A stretch of DNA of 64,000 nt from Hyphomicrobiales bacterium (GCA_017302635.1 JAFLCX010000002.1:186001-250000); one strand, 5' to 3'. Numbered from the stretch's first letter, positions 18,350 through 27,064 are shown. Numbers and translations: made by a program. Notes: generated from the letters alone by a model not told the origin.

Positions 18350-18498
18350 CGTCAATGGGCTCGCCCCTCGCGAAAAGGATGGCGCTCGGTTGGGCCGGCG
18401 AAATCCGACCTGTTGACGAGAGGTAAACGGCCAAGGTTAACGGCAGGTTTCCAGCCCGGCATTTTTGACCGGTCTGGGATGGCTTGAGGAAGAATGAC

Positions 18499-19476
18499 AT
18501 GTCGGCACAGGCAGAAGCGGCACTTCATTCCGCGCTTCGCACCATTGGGGTGGAGGCGGACGGCCTGCTGCAACTGAGATCGTCCCTCTCGAATGGGATG
18601 GGTCAGCCTTTTGCCGCTGCGATCGACCTCATCCTCAAGGCGTCTGGCCGCGTGATTGTTACCGGCATGGGCAAAAGCGGCCATGTCGGGCGCAAGATCG
18701 CGGCGACCCTTGCCTCCACCGGCACACCAGCGCATTTTGTGCATCCTGCCGAGGCGAGCCACGGTGACCTCGGGATGATCCGCTCCGAGGATGTCATCCT
18801 CGCCCTCTCATGGTCGGGCGAGACGGCCGAGCTTTCTGATCTTGTAGCCTATTCGCGCCGTTTCCGCGTGGGGCTGATCGCGATCACCTCGCGATCCGAC
18901 AGTGCTCTCGCGAGTCACGCCGATGTGGCGCTGGTCCTGCCGCGCTCTGAAGAGGCCTGCCCGAACGGTCTGGCCCCCACGACGTCCACCACGATGCAAC
19001 TCGCACTGGGTGATGCGCTCGCGGTGGCGCTGCTGGAATTGCGCGGCTTCACCTCGGAAGATTTTCGCAATTTTCATCCGGGCGGCAAGTTGGGTGCGAA
19101 GCTGCGCAGCGTCACCGACATCATGCATCGGGCCGAGCGCTTGCCGATCGTCGCCGAGGGTGCGCTCGTGAACGAGGCCGTGGCCGAAATGGGATTAAAG
19201 GGCTTCGGCTGCACTCTGGTTCTGCGTGCTGATGGCACTCTGGCGGGCATCGTGACTGACGGTGACCTGCGGCGGAACCTGCGCTCAGACCTGATGAGCC
19301 TGCCCGCCGCTTCCATCATGACGCGCCAGCCAAAAACGGTGCCGCCGGGCATGTTGCTCGGCGAGGCGATCGAGTTTCAGGAGCGTCACAAGATCACGGT
19401 GCTGATTGTCGCCGAAGGCGGCAAGGTGCTGGGTCTTGTCCACTATCTCGATCTCTTGCGCGCGGGAGCCGCCTGA
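18499..19476 (+). CDS. kdsD: Arabinose-5-phosphate isomerase KdsD/KpsF
   Basis: A 325-residue SIS-domain isomerase that converts ribulose-5-phosphate to arabinose-5-phosphate, the precursor of KDO in lipopolysaccharide. The SIS domain (about 40-175) shows VIVTGMGKSGHVGRKIAATL, ASTGTPAHFVHPAEASHGDL and ALSWSGETAEL. Two CBS domains follow (about 210-325, TDGDLRRNLRSDLMSL). The ATG at 18499 has GAGGA eight bases upstream and is preferred to the TTG five codons earlier. The length matches the full KdsD form with CBS pair. It is divergent from the beta-barrel gene and convergent with nfeD. Confidence 0.93.
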   Translation: MSAQAEAALHSALRTIGVEADGLLQLRSSLSNGMGQPFAAAIDLILKASGRVIVTGMGKSGHVGRKIAATLASTGTPAHFVHPAEASHGDLGMIRSEDVILALSWSGETAELSDLVAYSRRFRVGLIAITSRSDSALASHADVALVLPRSEEACPNGLAPTTSTTMQLALGDALAVALLELRGFTSEDFRNFHPGGKLGAKLRSVTDIMHRAERLPIVAEGALVNEAVAEMGLKGFGCTLVLRADGTLAGIVTDGDLRRNLRSDLMSLPAASIMTRQPKTVPPGMLLGEAIEFQERHKITVLIVAEGGKVLGLVHYLDLLRAGAA

Positions 19477-19486
19477 ACACGGCGCT

Positions 19487-19930
19487 TCAGCCCGGCACCA
19501 CCACCAAAGTCGCGCCATCCACCGAGACGATGCGCGCTTTGCTTCCGGCTGCCATATCCGGCCCCGAGACGCGCCAGACCGAATCGCCGATCTGGGCCTG
19601 ACCGATCCCGTTCTCGATCGCTGTCGCGATGATCACCACCTTGCCGAGCAGCGTGCGGGCGGGATCGTGCAGTTCCTGCGCAGCATCATCAACTGCGCGC
19701 CGGCCGTAGACGACCCAGCCCAGCACGCCACTCGCGAGCGCGAGGACGCCGAACAGGGTGAGTTCCGCTGAAATCGACAAGGTGGTAACACTGGCGATAG
19801 CGGCCATGCCCAAGGCGGCAAGGCCGATCCAGAGCAGATAGCTTCCCGGTGCCAGCGCCATTTCGGTGACAATGAGCAGCAGGCCAAGACCCAGCCAGCC
19901 CCAGACAATCGGAAGGCCCAAGAGCGACAT
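19487..19930 (-). CDS. NfeD family membrane protein
   Basis: A 147-residue protein with two or three N-terminal membrane segments (WGWLGLGLLLIVTEMALAPG and LLWIGLAALGMAAIASVTTL). A C-terminal NfeD OB-fold domain follows (about 90-147), reading ARTLLGKVVIIATAIENGIG, then QAQIGDSVWRVSGPDMAAG and ending GATLVVVPG. It starts twelve bases after the stop of the upstream SPFH-protein gene, with GAGGAG nine bases before the ATG. NfeD and SPFH proteins are encoded together in many bacteria and form a membrane microdomain complex (established pairing). This is the short NfeD1b-like form without the serine protease domain. Confidence 0.9.
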   Translation of the reverse strand: MSLLGLPIVWGWLGLGLLLIVTEMALAPGSYLLWIGLAALGMAAIASVTTLSISAELTLFGVLALASGVLGWVVYGRRAVDDAAQELHDPARTLLGKVVIIATAIENGIGQAQIGDSVWRVSGPDMAAGSKARIVSVDGATLVVVPG

Positions 19931-19942
19931 CGGAATTTCTCC

Positions 19943-20920
19943 TCAGGTTCTCGGCGCGGTTTCGGGCACCGAACGACGCGGAGGCGGCGATTTTGGGTCA
20001 TCACTTCCCAGTGCTGAGCGCGCGATTTCGGCGATGCCGCCGAGCGTGCCCACAAGGCCGCTCATCTCGGCCGGCACGATGACGAGTTTCTGGTTCGGCG
20101 CGGTTGCGAATTTCGAGAGTGCTCCGATGTATTTCTCGGCAACGAGATAGTTCACCGCGCCCATATCGCCCGAGGATATTGCTTTCGACACCATCGTCGT
20201 GGCGCTGGCCTCAGCCTCAGCCTGCCGCTCGCGGGCCTCTGCATCGCGGAACGCAGCTTCCTTGCGCCCCTCTGCGGCGAGAATCTGAGCCTGTTTTTCG
20301 CCCTCTGCCTTCAGGATGGCCGCCTGACGCAGGCCTTCAGCCTCGAGAATAGCAGCACGGCGATCGCGCTCGGCTTTCATCTGACGCGCCATCGCCGCGG
20401 CGAGGTCAGCCGGCGGCTCGATGTTTTTCAACTCGATGCGTGTCACTTTCACGCCCCAGGGCGTCGCGGCTGCATCGACGACGTTGAGAAGCTTGCTGTT
20501 GATGTCGTCACGGTTCGAAAGGAGCTGGTCGAGATCCATCGAGCCCATCACGTTGCGGATATTTGTCATCGTCAGGTTGAGGAGCGCATATTCGAGCTGC
20601 GCCACCTGATACGTCGCACGTGCGGCATCAAGCACCTGATAGAACACCACACCGTCAGTTTTCGCCGAGGCGTTGTCTTTGGTGATGACCTCCTGCGTCG
20701 GCACGTCGAGCACTTGCTCCATCATGACGATTTTCGCGCCGATCTGCTCGATGAAAGGGATGACAAGCCCAAGTCCGGGCGTGAGCGTGCGGTTGTATCG
20801 CCCGAAGCGCTCCACCGTGTAGTGCTTGCCCTGCGGCACCTGCCTAATCCCGGCCATCACCGTGATGATGGCAAACAGCGCAAAGATGATGGCGACGATC
20901 TGGCCTGGTTCGAAATTCAT
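19943..20920 (-). CDS. SPFH/stomatin-like membrane protein (QmcA-like)
   Basis: A 325-residue protein with one N-terminal membrane segment (about 6-25, GQIVAIIFALFAIITVMAGI). A band-7/SPFH domain follows (about 27-185), with RQVPQGKHYTVERFGRYNRT and LTPGLGLVIPFIEQIG. A long Ala/Glu-rich coiled coil comes next (about 185-250, MARQMKAERDRRAAILEAEG). The family scaffolds membrane microdomains and modulates FtsH protease in other bacteria. GGGAGGG precedes the ATG. It is the first gene of the SPFH-NfeD pair, twelve bases before nfeD. The C-terminal 40 residues are divergent and proline-rich. Confidence 0.93.
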   Translation of the reverse strand: MNFEPGQIVAIIFALFAIITVMAGIRQVPQGKHYTVERFGRYNRTLTPGLGLVIPFIEQIGAKIVMMEQVLDVPTQEVITKDNASAKTDGVVFYQVLDAARATYQVAQLEYALLNLTMTNIRNVMGSMDLDQLLSNRDDINSKLLNVVDAAATPWGVKVTRIELKNIEPPADLAAAMARQMKAERDRRAAILEAEGLRQAAILKAEGEKQAQILAAEGRKEAAFRDAEARERQAEAEASATTMVSKAISSGDMGAVNYLVAEKYIGALSKFATAPNQKLVIVPAEMSGLVGTLGGIAEIARSALGSDDPKSPPPRRSVPETAPRT

Positions 20921-20999
20921 GATGCCCTCCCGGCCGCTTCGACCGAATGGCAGGATGAGGGGTCAATTGCGGCGGTGCAAGGGCGGATTGTCGCGAGGC

Positions 21000-21455
21000 T
21001 CAGGTTTTGGGTGAGGTTCTACGCAGGAAATCGACCATCCGGCGCGTGTAGTCTCCCATCGCATTGCACTCACCATCCGAGAGCACGCTCATCATCTCGT
21101 CGAGCAGGCGAAGCTGAACTGCGAAACCAGCCGCCGCCTTCTGCTCGCCAAGAGCCGTGAGCCGCAGCCGACGGACCCGGCGGTCGTCCGGATCACCCTC
21201 GCGGGTCAGCCAACCGCGCTTCTCGAGATCGGGGAGAGTCATCGACAGGTTGGAGCGGCCGACAAACAGTTTTTCTGCCAGCCGCTGCTGCGTCATGCTC
21301 GGCTCATGCATCAGGTTCGCAAGAATATCGAATTGCGCGACCTTCATATCGTGTTCGGCCAAAGCGAGGCCGAAATGCTGCTCCCACAGCGCATGCATCC
21401 GCGCAACCGCGATCCAGTTCTTGAAGCGGGGACGATCCCAGGGGCGTTCGGACAT
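21000..21455 (-). CDS. MarR family transcriptional regulator
   Basis: A 151-residue winged-helix regulator. The MarR DNA-binding core is visible as MTQQRLAEKLFVGRSNLSMT, LPDLEKRGWLTREGDPDDRR and VRRLRLTALGEQ. I propose the ATG at 21453-21455 (MSERPWDRPRF). Earlier in-frame starts at 21488 and 21527 would place the twin palindromic operator inside the coding region. No strong Shine-Dalgarno supports any of the three, so the start is uncertain. The gene is divergent from an alpha/beta-hydrolase, with the two GTTCAA-NN-TTGAAC palindromes in between. This suggests autoregulation and control of the hydrolase. Confidence 0.88.
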   Translation of the reverse strand: MSERPWDRPRFKNWIAVARMHALWEQHFGLALAEHDMKVAQFDILANLMHEPSMTQQRLAEKLFVGRSNLSMTLPDLEKRGWLTREGDPDDRRVRRLRLTALGEQKAAAGFAVQLRLLDEMMSVLSDGECNAMGDYTRRMVDFLRRTSPKT

Positions 21456-21490
21456 GGGCGCAAGACCGGCACGAAAAAGCGCTTGCATTT

Positions 21491-21525
21491 GTTCAAGATT
21501 GAACGAATAATGTTCAAAGTTGAAC
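21491..21525. promoter_or_regulatory. Twin palindromic operator between marR and hydrolase genes
   Basis: Two near-identical 14-bp palindromes: GTTCAAGATTGAAC (21491-21504) and GTTCAAAGTTGAAC (21512-21525). Their centres are 21 bp apart, two helical turns, so two dimers would sit on the same DNA face. They lie in a short AT-rich gap between the divergent MarR and hydrolase genes, 36-70 bases before the proposed MarR start. Their binding by this MarR protein is inferred from position. Confidence 0.75.
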
Positions 21526-21545
21526 AAATAAGCGAAGGCTTCAAC

Positions 21546-22424
21546 ATGGCACAGGTTGCGCTCAAGGTCATCCGCCCGTTGGTCAAGGCATCCAGTTTCC
21601 TGTCGCCCGGCCTTACAGGGCGCCTGGCTTTCCGGCTGTTCTGTACCCCGATCGGGCGAACCAGGCCGAACCGTCAGTCCGCCAATTTCAAGCGAACAGA
21701 GGCCCTGTTCGCCAAGGCGAGAGTGCAGACAGTCAGCTATGGGTGCGGATTTGTGAGGAGCTTCACTTTTGAGCCCGACAGTCCCTCACGTGGCACCGTC
21801 CTGATGCTGCATGGCTGGACCGGCGAGGCGATCACGATGGCCGGGTTCATCGAGACGATGCTGGAGCGCGGGTTTCGCGTGATCGCGCCGGACTTGCCGG
21901 CGCATGGCGGATCCTCCGGGCGCCAGCTGACATTTCCGCTGGCGATGCAGGCGCTGAATGCATTGTTGCGCACCGAGAAGCCGCTGGCAGGCATCGTCGC
22001 GCATTCCTTCGGGGGTTCGATCGGCATGGCGGCAATGGCGGGAGGAATTGCTGCTGTCCCGGCCATTGTTCCACGCCGTTTCGTTTCGATCGCAGCCCCG
22101 TCGACGATGCAGGTATACGGACGACAATTTTCCGACATGCTGGGGCTGACCCGGCGCGGGCACCGCGCGTTCGAGGATAAGGTTCTCCGGATTGCGGGCC
22201 GCCCGATGGAGAGCTTCTCGGGGCGCGAATTTCTCGCGCAATCGCGAGTGCCTTCTCTCATCATCCATGCGCAGGATGACAAGGAAATCCCGTTTTCGGA
22301 TGCCGAGGACCTCGCCTCGGCGGGAGAGCATGTCCGACTGATGTCAGCGAAGGGGCACGGTCATCGGCGGATCCTGCTCTCGAAGGATGTTCATGCGGCG
22401 ACGGCGGATTTTCTGGAGAGCTGA
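21546..22424 (+). CDS. Alpha/beta-fold hydrolase
   Basis: A 292-residue cytosolic esterase/lipase-like hydrolase. The oxyanion region is VLMLHGWTGEA, the nucleophile Ser is in VAHSFGGSIG, the acid Asp is in IHAQDDKEIPF, and the catalytic His is in SAKGHGHRRIL. The ATG at 21546 has GAAGG six bases upstream. It is the likely target of the divergent MarR regulator, since the twin operator lies only about 20 bases upstream of its start. The substrate is unknown; MarR-controlled hydrolases often act on xenobiotic or quorum-type esters, which is speculation here. It ends three bases before the convergent hemH stop. Confidence 0.88.
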   Translation: MAQVALKVIRPLVKASSFLSPGLTGRLAFRLFCTPIGRTRPNRQSANFKRTEALFAKARVQTVSYGCGFVRSFTFEPDSPSRGTVLMLHGWTGEAITMAGFIETMLERGFRVIAPDLPAHGGSSGRQLTFPLAMQALNALLRTEKPLAGIVAHSFGGSIGMAAMAGGIAAVPAIVPRRFVSIAAPSTMQVYGRQFSDMLGLTRRGHRAFEDKVLRIAGRPMESFSGREFLAQSRVPSLIIHAQDDKEIPFSDAEDLASAGEHVRLMSAKGHGHRRILLSKDVHAATADFLES

Positions 22425-22427
22425 ATT

Positions 22428-23507
22428 TCACACCCAGCCCATCAACTCGCGCCGCACGATGGCCTCGATCACATCCATGCCACCGTCGCTGTCATTGAGT
22501 GCCGGAATATAGGTGAATTTCTCGCCGCCGTGATGCTCGAAAATCTCGCGATTCTCGACGTCAAGTTCTTCCAGTGTTTCGAGGCAATCGGCCGAAAAAC
22601 CCGGTGCGATCATCGCCACGCGCTTGATGCCGGATTCGGCAAGCGCTTCGACGGTTTTGTCGGTGTAGGGCTGGAGCCACGGATCGTTGCCGAAGCGTGA
22701 CTGAAAGGTGATTCTGAACCTTTCCTTCTCCCAGCCGAGGGCTTCGCGCAGCAGGCGGCCCGTTTTCTGGCATTCGCAATGGTAGGGATCGCCCTTCTCA
22801 AGATATTTCTGCGGCATGCCGTGGAAAGTCGCAATCAACACCTCCGGTTCCCAATCGAGGGAAGCCAGATGCGTGCGGACGGAGTTCGCCAGAGCATCGA
22901 TATAGGCGGGGTCGTCAGCGTAGGCCGGGGCGACGCGCACGTAAGGCTGCCAGCGCATTTTCATCAGCGCGCGGAAGGCTTCATCGGCCGCGGTGGCCGT
23001 GGTTGCGGCTGCGTAATGCGGGTAGAGCGGCACGAGCAGGATGCGGTTGCAGCCCTGATCCTTCAGGGCCTGAATGCGGCTTTCGGTCGAGGGGTTCGCG
23101 TAGCGCATCGCGAAATCGACGATGAGGCGATCATCGCCCGCAAGCCGCGCAGCCAGCTTTTCGGCTTGATTGCGCGTAATGGTCTTGAGCGGCCCCTCAT
23201 TCTTCTCATTGTTCCAGATGCTGGCGTAGTCCTTGCCCTTTCGGCCGGGCCGGGTGGTCAGGATGATGAGGTTCAGGAGCGGCCACCACAGGAGGCGCGG
23301 AACCTCGATCACGCGGCGATCGGAGAGGAACTGCTTGAGGTACCGCCGCATCGACCAGTAATCGGTGCCATCCGGCGTGCCGAGATTGAGCAGAAGGACG
23401 CCGATCTTGCCTGTCTGGACGGGCGGATGATCGGGTGGCAGGCGCACAGCGCGCATTTCGGCTTCGCGGCGCAAGGCAGCTTCGGGAGGAGGATGGTGCT
23501 TTGTCAT
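22428..23507 (-). CDS. hemH: Ferrochelatase HemH
   Basis: A 359-residue ferrochelatase inserting ferrous iron into protoporphyrin IX, the last step of protoheme synthesis. Motifs are GVLLLNLGTPDGTDYWSMRR at the N-terminus, the metal-site His in LVPLYPHYAAATTATA, the family signature LIATFHGMPQKYLEKGDPYH and the second acid cluster in PGFSADCLETLEEL. The start is the ATG at 23505-23507. The C-terminal region has no obvious Cys-rich cluster for a 2Fe-2S site. It lies 77 bases downstream of the PaaK-like gene on the same strand and may have its own promoter. Confidence 0.96.
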   Translation of the reverse strand: MTKHHPPPEAALRREAEMRAVRLPPDHPPVQTGKIGVLLLNLGTPDGTDYWSMRRYLKQFLSDRRVIEVPRLLWWPLLNLIILTTRPGRKGKDYASIWNNEKNEGPLKTITRNQAEKLAARLAGDDRLIVDFAMRYANPSTESRIQALKDQGCNRILLVPLYPHYAAATTATAADEAFRALMKMRWQPYVRVAPAYADDPAYIDALANSVRTHLASLDWEPEVLIATFHGMPQKYLEKGDPYHCECQKTGRLLREALGWEKERFRITFQSRFGNDPWLQPYTDKTVEALAESGIKRVAMIAPGFSADCLETLEELDVENREIFEHHGGEKFTYIPALNDSDGGMDVIEAIVRRELMGWV

Positions 23508-23584
23508 GGGATCCAGATAGGGCAAGGCCGGAGGCGCGTCACGCCCGAACTGGGCCGCGACATTCCCCAACCTTTACGCCGCTC

Positions 23585-24820
23585 TCAGCCGATCGGACGT
23601 TCGTCCGCGATGACTTTGCCATCATTGGGCAAAGAGCCGGGTTTGACGATCTCGACCACGCCCTTGAGCTTGGTCAGCACTTGCAGGCTGTTTCCGATTT
23701 TTTCAACCAGTCCGGCTGAGGAATCCGCGCTCTCCGCGCGCAGGGTCATCTGGTCTTGTTCATTGACGCGCGTGACCACCAGGCGCAGGCGGCCGAGCCC
23801 GGCATGGGCTTTCGCGATGGCGTCGATCTGGGCAGGGTCGACGAACATACCTTTCACCTTGGTCCGCTGGTCGGCGCGGCCCATCCAGCCGGCGAGGCGC
23901 TTGTTTGTGCGCCCGCAAGGGCTGAGCCCCGGCAGGATTTTCGACAGGTCTCCCGTGCCGAACCGGAGCAGGGGGTAATCGGCATTCAGCCGCGTGACGA
24001 CGATTTCACCAACTTCACCGTCGGGCACTGGATCGTTCGTGCCGGGTTTGACGATCTCGACGATCAGTCCCTCATTGATGATCAATCCCGGCTGGCCGAG
24101 CGACTCATAGGCTACTGTGCCCAGATCGGCCGTGGCGTAGGATTGGCAGGCCGAGATGCCCTTCGCCGTCACCCAATCCTTGAGACTCGGCGGGAAGGCC
24201 GCACCCGAAACGAGCGCTTTCTTGATCGATGTCGCAGGGCGTCCGGCTTCCTCGGCCTTTTCAATCAGGATCTTCAGAAAATCGGGTGTGCCGGCATAGG
24301 CATTGGGTGAGAAGGCTGTGATGGCGTCGAGTTGTTGTTCGGTTTGCCCCGGCCCGGCGGGGATCACCGCGCACCCCAGAGCATGCGCGCCGGATTCGAA
24401 GAGCACCCCACCGGGTGTGAAATGGTAGCTGAACGTGTTCAGCACCACATCGCCCCTGCGAAATCCGGCCGCGAACATCGCGCGGCCTGTTCCCCACCAA
24501 TCGAGCCCGTAGCCTTCGGGGTCGAGAATGGGTCCCGGTGACATCAGAAGCCGGCGCAGAGCGCCAGTCTTGGTCGCGGCGAATCCGGCAAAAGGCGGCC
24601 TCGCTTTCTGAAGGGCGAGCAAGTCGCTCTTGCGGAAAACCGGTACCGTCGCGAGGCTTGCACGGTCTTTCAACCGGGAGATGTCGATGCCACGCAATTG
24701 CCTGGCCAGTGCGGGCGCCTTTGATTTCGATGCCTTGAGCAAAGCGCGCAGGGCGCGGAAATCATCCGCCTCGCGTTTCTCGGGGTTCCGGATTTCAAGC
24801 CGGTCAAAATTCATCTTCAT
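23585..24820 (-). CDS. PaaK-like adenylate-forming enzyme (phenylacetate-CoA ligase family)
   Basis: A 411-residue member of the AMP-binding superfamily related to phenylacetate-CoA ligase. Diagnostic stretches are MSPGPILDPEGYGLDWWGTG, FSYHFTPGGVLFESGAHALG and GCAVIPAGPGQTEQQLDAIT. The acidic adenylation motif region is QSYATADLGTVAYESLGQPG, and the C-terminal hinge is YPLLRFGTGDLSKILPG. The ATG has AGGAA about eight bases upstream. It follows the aminotransferase gene by 15 bases, so the two are probably one transcript and may act on successive products of an aromatic or other amino acid (inference). The acid substrate cannot be read from the sequence. Confidence 0.88.
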   Translation of the reverse strand: MKMNFDRLEIRNPEKREADDFRALRALLKASKSKAPALARQLRGIDISRLKDRASLATVPVFRKSDLLALQKARPPFAGFAATKTGALRRLLMSPGPILDPEGYGLDWWGTGRAMFAAGFRRGDVVLNTFSYHFTPGGVLFESGAHALGCAVIPAGPGQTEQQLDAITAFSPNAYAGTPDFLKILIEKAEEAGRPATSIKKALVSGAAFPPSLKDWVTAKGISACQSYATADLGTVAYESLGQPGLIINEGLIVEIVKPGTNDPVPDGEVGEIVVTRLNADYPLLRFGTGDLSKILPGLSPCGRTNKRLAGWMGRADQRTKVKGMFVDPAQIDAIAKAHAGLGRLRLVVTRVNEQDQMTLRAESADSSAGLVEKIGNSLQVLTKLKGVVEIVKPGSLPNDGKVIADERPIG

Positions 24821-24835
24821 GGGTTGTGTTCCTGC

Positions 24836-26020
24836 TCAAGCAGCGGCTTTTTCGGAGACAAGAAATTCCTTGATCCGCGCCAGTGCCCTCTCGATGTTCT
24901 CAAGCGAATTGGCGTAGGAAAGCCGGATATAGCCTTCACCGTGGATGCCGAAATCCGGACCGCCGATGGTGGCGATGCCGGCCTTTTCCAGCAGCGCGGA
25001 GGCGAGGGGTTTCGCCTTCCAGCCGGTCTGAGAGATGTTCGGAAAGGCGTAGAAGGCCCCTTTCGGAACGGCGCAGCTTACGCCCGGCAGGGCATTGAGC
25101 CCGGCGACGACCGCCCTCCGGCGCCGATCGAATTCCGCGACCATCCGGTGCACGTCATCCTGAGGCCCGGCGAGCGCCGCGATGCCGGCCCATTGCGCGG
25201 GTGCATTCACGCAGGAGAATGAATTGACCGCGAGCTTGCGCGCAGCCTCGTAGGCTTTTTCGGGCCAGATCGACCACCCCATGCGCCAGCCTGTCATGGC
25301 ATAGGTTTTGGACCAGCCATTGAGCAGGATCAGCCGATCGCGGATTTCAGGGTAACTCAGCAGCGAGACATGTGCTTCGCCATCGTAGGTCATCTGATCG
25401 TAGATTTCGTCCGACATCAGCGCGACACGTGGAAAGCGCGCCAGCCCGGCGACCAGCTTGTCGATCTCGGCCTTGGGCGTGACGCCGCCGGTCGGGTTTG
25501 CGGGCGAATTGATGATCAGAAGCCGCGTGCGCGGTGTCATCAGGGCGAGCGTTTCTTCGGCTGAGAAAGCGAAGGCATTGGCCTCGCGGATTGGCACCGG
25601 CACGGGTGTCGCGCCGGTGAACTCGATCATCGAGCGGTAGATCGGAAAACCGGGATCGGGATAGAGAATTTCCACACCCGGCTGGCCGAACATCAGGATG
25701 GCCATGAACATGGTCAACTTGCCCCCGGGAACAATCATCACGCGCTCGGGTGAGACATCCACCCCGAAACGCCGATGAACATCCTGTGAAACCGCTTCGC
25801 GACAGGCGAGCAGGCCGGTTGCGGGTGTGTAGCCGTGATGCCCGTCACGCAGCGCCTTGATGGCGGCATCGACAATGTGACCGGGCGTGGCGAAATCCGG
25901 CTGCCCGATGCCGAGATTGATGATGTCACGCCCCTGCCTCGCCAGTTCGGTGGCACGGGCGAGCACGGCAAAGGCATTTTCCTCACCGATGCGGGCAAAG
26001 GCAGGCACAATCTCCAGCAT
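24836..26020 (-). CDS. Pyridoxal phosphate-dependent class I/II aminotransferase
   Basis: A 394-residue fold-type I aminotransferase. Visible are the N-terminal INLGIGQPDFATPGHIVDAA, the PLP-phosphate region VPGGKLTMFMAILM, the substrate motif NSPANPTGGVTPK, and the Schiff-base lysine in NGWSKTYAMTGWRMGW. The C-terminal arginine lies in GEGYIRLSYANS. The ATG at 26018-26020 has GGAG nine bases upstream. The neighbours are a LysR gene upstream and the PaaK-like enzyme 15 bases downstream, both on the same strand. Specificity (aspartate, aromatic or branched-chain) is not decidable here; the ligase partner makes an aromatic or branched-chain substrate plausible. Confidence 0.92.
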   Translation of the reverse strand: MLEIVPAFARIGEENAFAVLARATELARQGRDIINLGIGQPDFATPGHIVDAAIKALRDGHHGYTPATGLLACREAVSQDVHRRFGVDVSPERVMIVPGGKLTMFMAILMFGQPGVEILYPDPGFPIYRSMIEFTGATPVPVPIREANAFAFSAEETLALMTPRTRLLIINSPANPTGGVTPKAEIDKLVAGLARFPRVALMSDEIYDQMTYDGEAHVSLLSYPEIRDRLILLNGWSKTYAMTGWRMGWSIWPEKAYEAARKLAVNSFSCVNAPAQWAGIAALAGPQDDVHRMVAEFDRRRRAVVAGLNALPGVSCAVPKGAFYAFPNISQTGWKAKPLASALLEKAGIATIGGPDFGIHGEGYIRLSYANSLENIERALARIKEFLVSEKAAA

Positions 26021-26069
26021 AGGCGTTTCTCCGATCCGGCCGCTGATGCGGCTCTTCTCGCGGCCGCAT

Positions 26070-26957
26070 TCAGGCTCGCTCAAGGCTCGACACAATGTGG
26101 TCTGCCAATCGTTTCACGGCAAGGCTGTATGTCGGCGCGGTGATCAGTGCAATTTCCGTGTCGCGCAGGTCAGGGAGGCTCGCTCCATCCACGATGCGGA
26201 AGCCGTGAGGCACCATGTTCTTGGGCAGAACGGCGATGCCGAGCCCGGCTTTCACCGCCGCGAGTGCTCCCGCCAGTGATCCGCAGGTGTAAGCGACGCG
26301 CCAGAGTTTTCCGGCGCGGTCAAGGCTTTCGGTTGCCCGTTTGCGGTACACGCAGGGGGCAGGCGAGACCACGAGCGGCAGGTGGCTACCTTCCGGCAGG
26401 GGTCCTTCGCCAGAGACCCAGACGAGCGGTTCGCGCCACACACGCAATCCGCCCGCTTCGCCCGAAATCTCGCGCTTGACCAGCACAAGGTCGAACTCGC
26501 CGGCGCGAAAACGTTCGACGAGGTTGAGTGTGAGATCGCAAGTCACTTCCAAGGCGATCTTGGGATGCGATTGGGCAAAACGCGCGAGCACGCCCGGTAG
26601 ATGCGAAGTCGCGAAATCTTCCGGCGTGCCGAGGCGTATCGTTCCCTCGATGCTACCTTCCGCGTTGCGCGCGAGAATCGCATCGTGCAAGGCCAGAAGC
26701 TGCCGCGCTTCGGGGAGCAGAATTTCGCCGTCAGGCGTGAGGCGCAGCGAGCGCGGCGTGCGGTCAAGCAGCCTCCGGCCGAGTTGTGCCTCAAGACGCT
26801 TCATCTGCAACGAGATCGTCGATTGCGTGCGCAGCAACCGCTCTGCGGCGCGGGTAAATCCGCCTGCTTCGGCAATGGTGACAAAGCTGCGAAGAAGATC
26901 GAGGTCGAGTTGGCCGCCCGACAGGGGCTTTGCATTGGAGGATTCGGAGAGGGACAT
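26070..26957 (-). CDS. LysR family transcriptional regulator
   Basis: A 295-residue LysR regulator. The N-terminal helix-turn-helix (about 17-75) reads LDLDLLRSFVTIAEAGGFTR, then AAERLLRTQSTISLQMKRLE. The effector domain begins around residue 95 (TIRLGTPEDFATSHLPGVLA). I chose the ATG at 26955-26957 (MSLSESS), because earlier in-frame ATGs would translate the 23-bp palindrome just upstream. It is divergent from an SbtA-type permease and upstream of the aminotransferase on the same strand. The palindromes between the two divergent genes suggest autoregulation and control of the permease. The effector is unknown. Confidence 0.9.
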   Translation of the reverse strand: MSLSESSNAKPLSGGQLDLDLLRSFVTIAEAGGFTRAAERLLRTQSTISLQMKRLEAQLGRRLLDRTPRSLRLTPDGEILLPEARQLLALHDAILARNAEGSIEGTIRLGTPEDFATSHLPGVLARFAQSHPKIALEVTCDLTLNLVERFRAGEFDLVLVKREISGEAGGLRVWREPLVWVSGEGPLPEGSHLPLVVSPAPCVYRKRATESLDRAGKLWRVAYTCGSLAGALAAVKAGLGIAVLPKNMVPHGFRIVDGASLPDLRDTEIALITAPTYSLAVKRLADHIVSSLERA

Positions 26958-26965
26958 GACGAGCC

Positions 26966-27019
26966 TATGATTGATTTCATCAATCATAAATAGTCCAAAA
27001 ATCAATTCGTCAAATTGAT
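26966..27019. promoter_or_regulatory. Two palindromes with shared ATTGAT half-sites between lysR and sbtA-type gene
   Basis: The first is a perfect 10-bp inverted repeat, TATGATTGAT (26966-26975) and ATCAATCATA (26979-26988), with spacer TTC. The second is ATCAATT (27001-27007) and AATTGAT (27013-27019) with a 5-base spacer. All four arms contain ATTGAT or its complement. They occupy the AT-rich divergent promoter region starting eight bases upstream of the LysR ATG, as expected of an autoregulatory LysR recognition site plus activation site. Confidence 0.65.
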
Positions 27020-27064
27020 CGAATGTGCGTAACCCGGCGCTGCTTCTTGCTGCTGGAGGGTTTG

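Noticed and set aside
21456-21527. N-terminal extension of the first MarR protein
   Set aside because: It would encode the twin palindromic operator as protein. The MarR fold does not need these residues.
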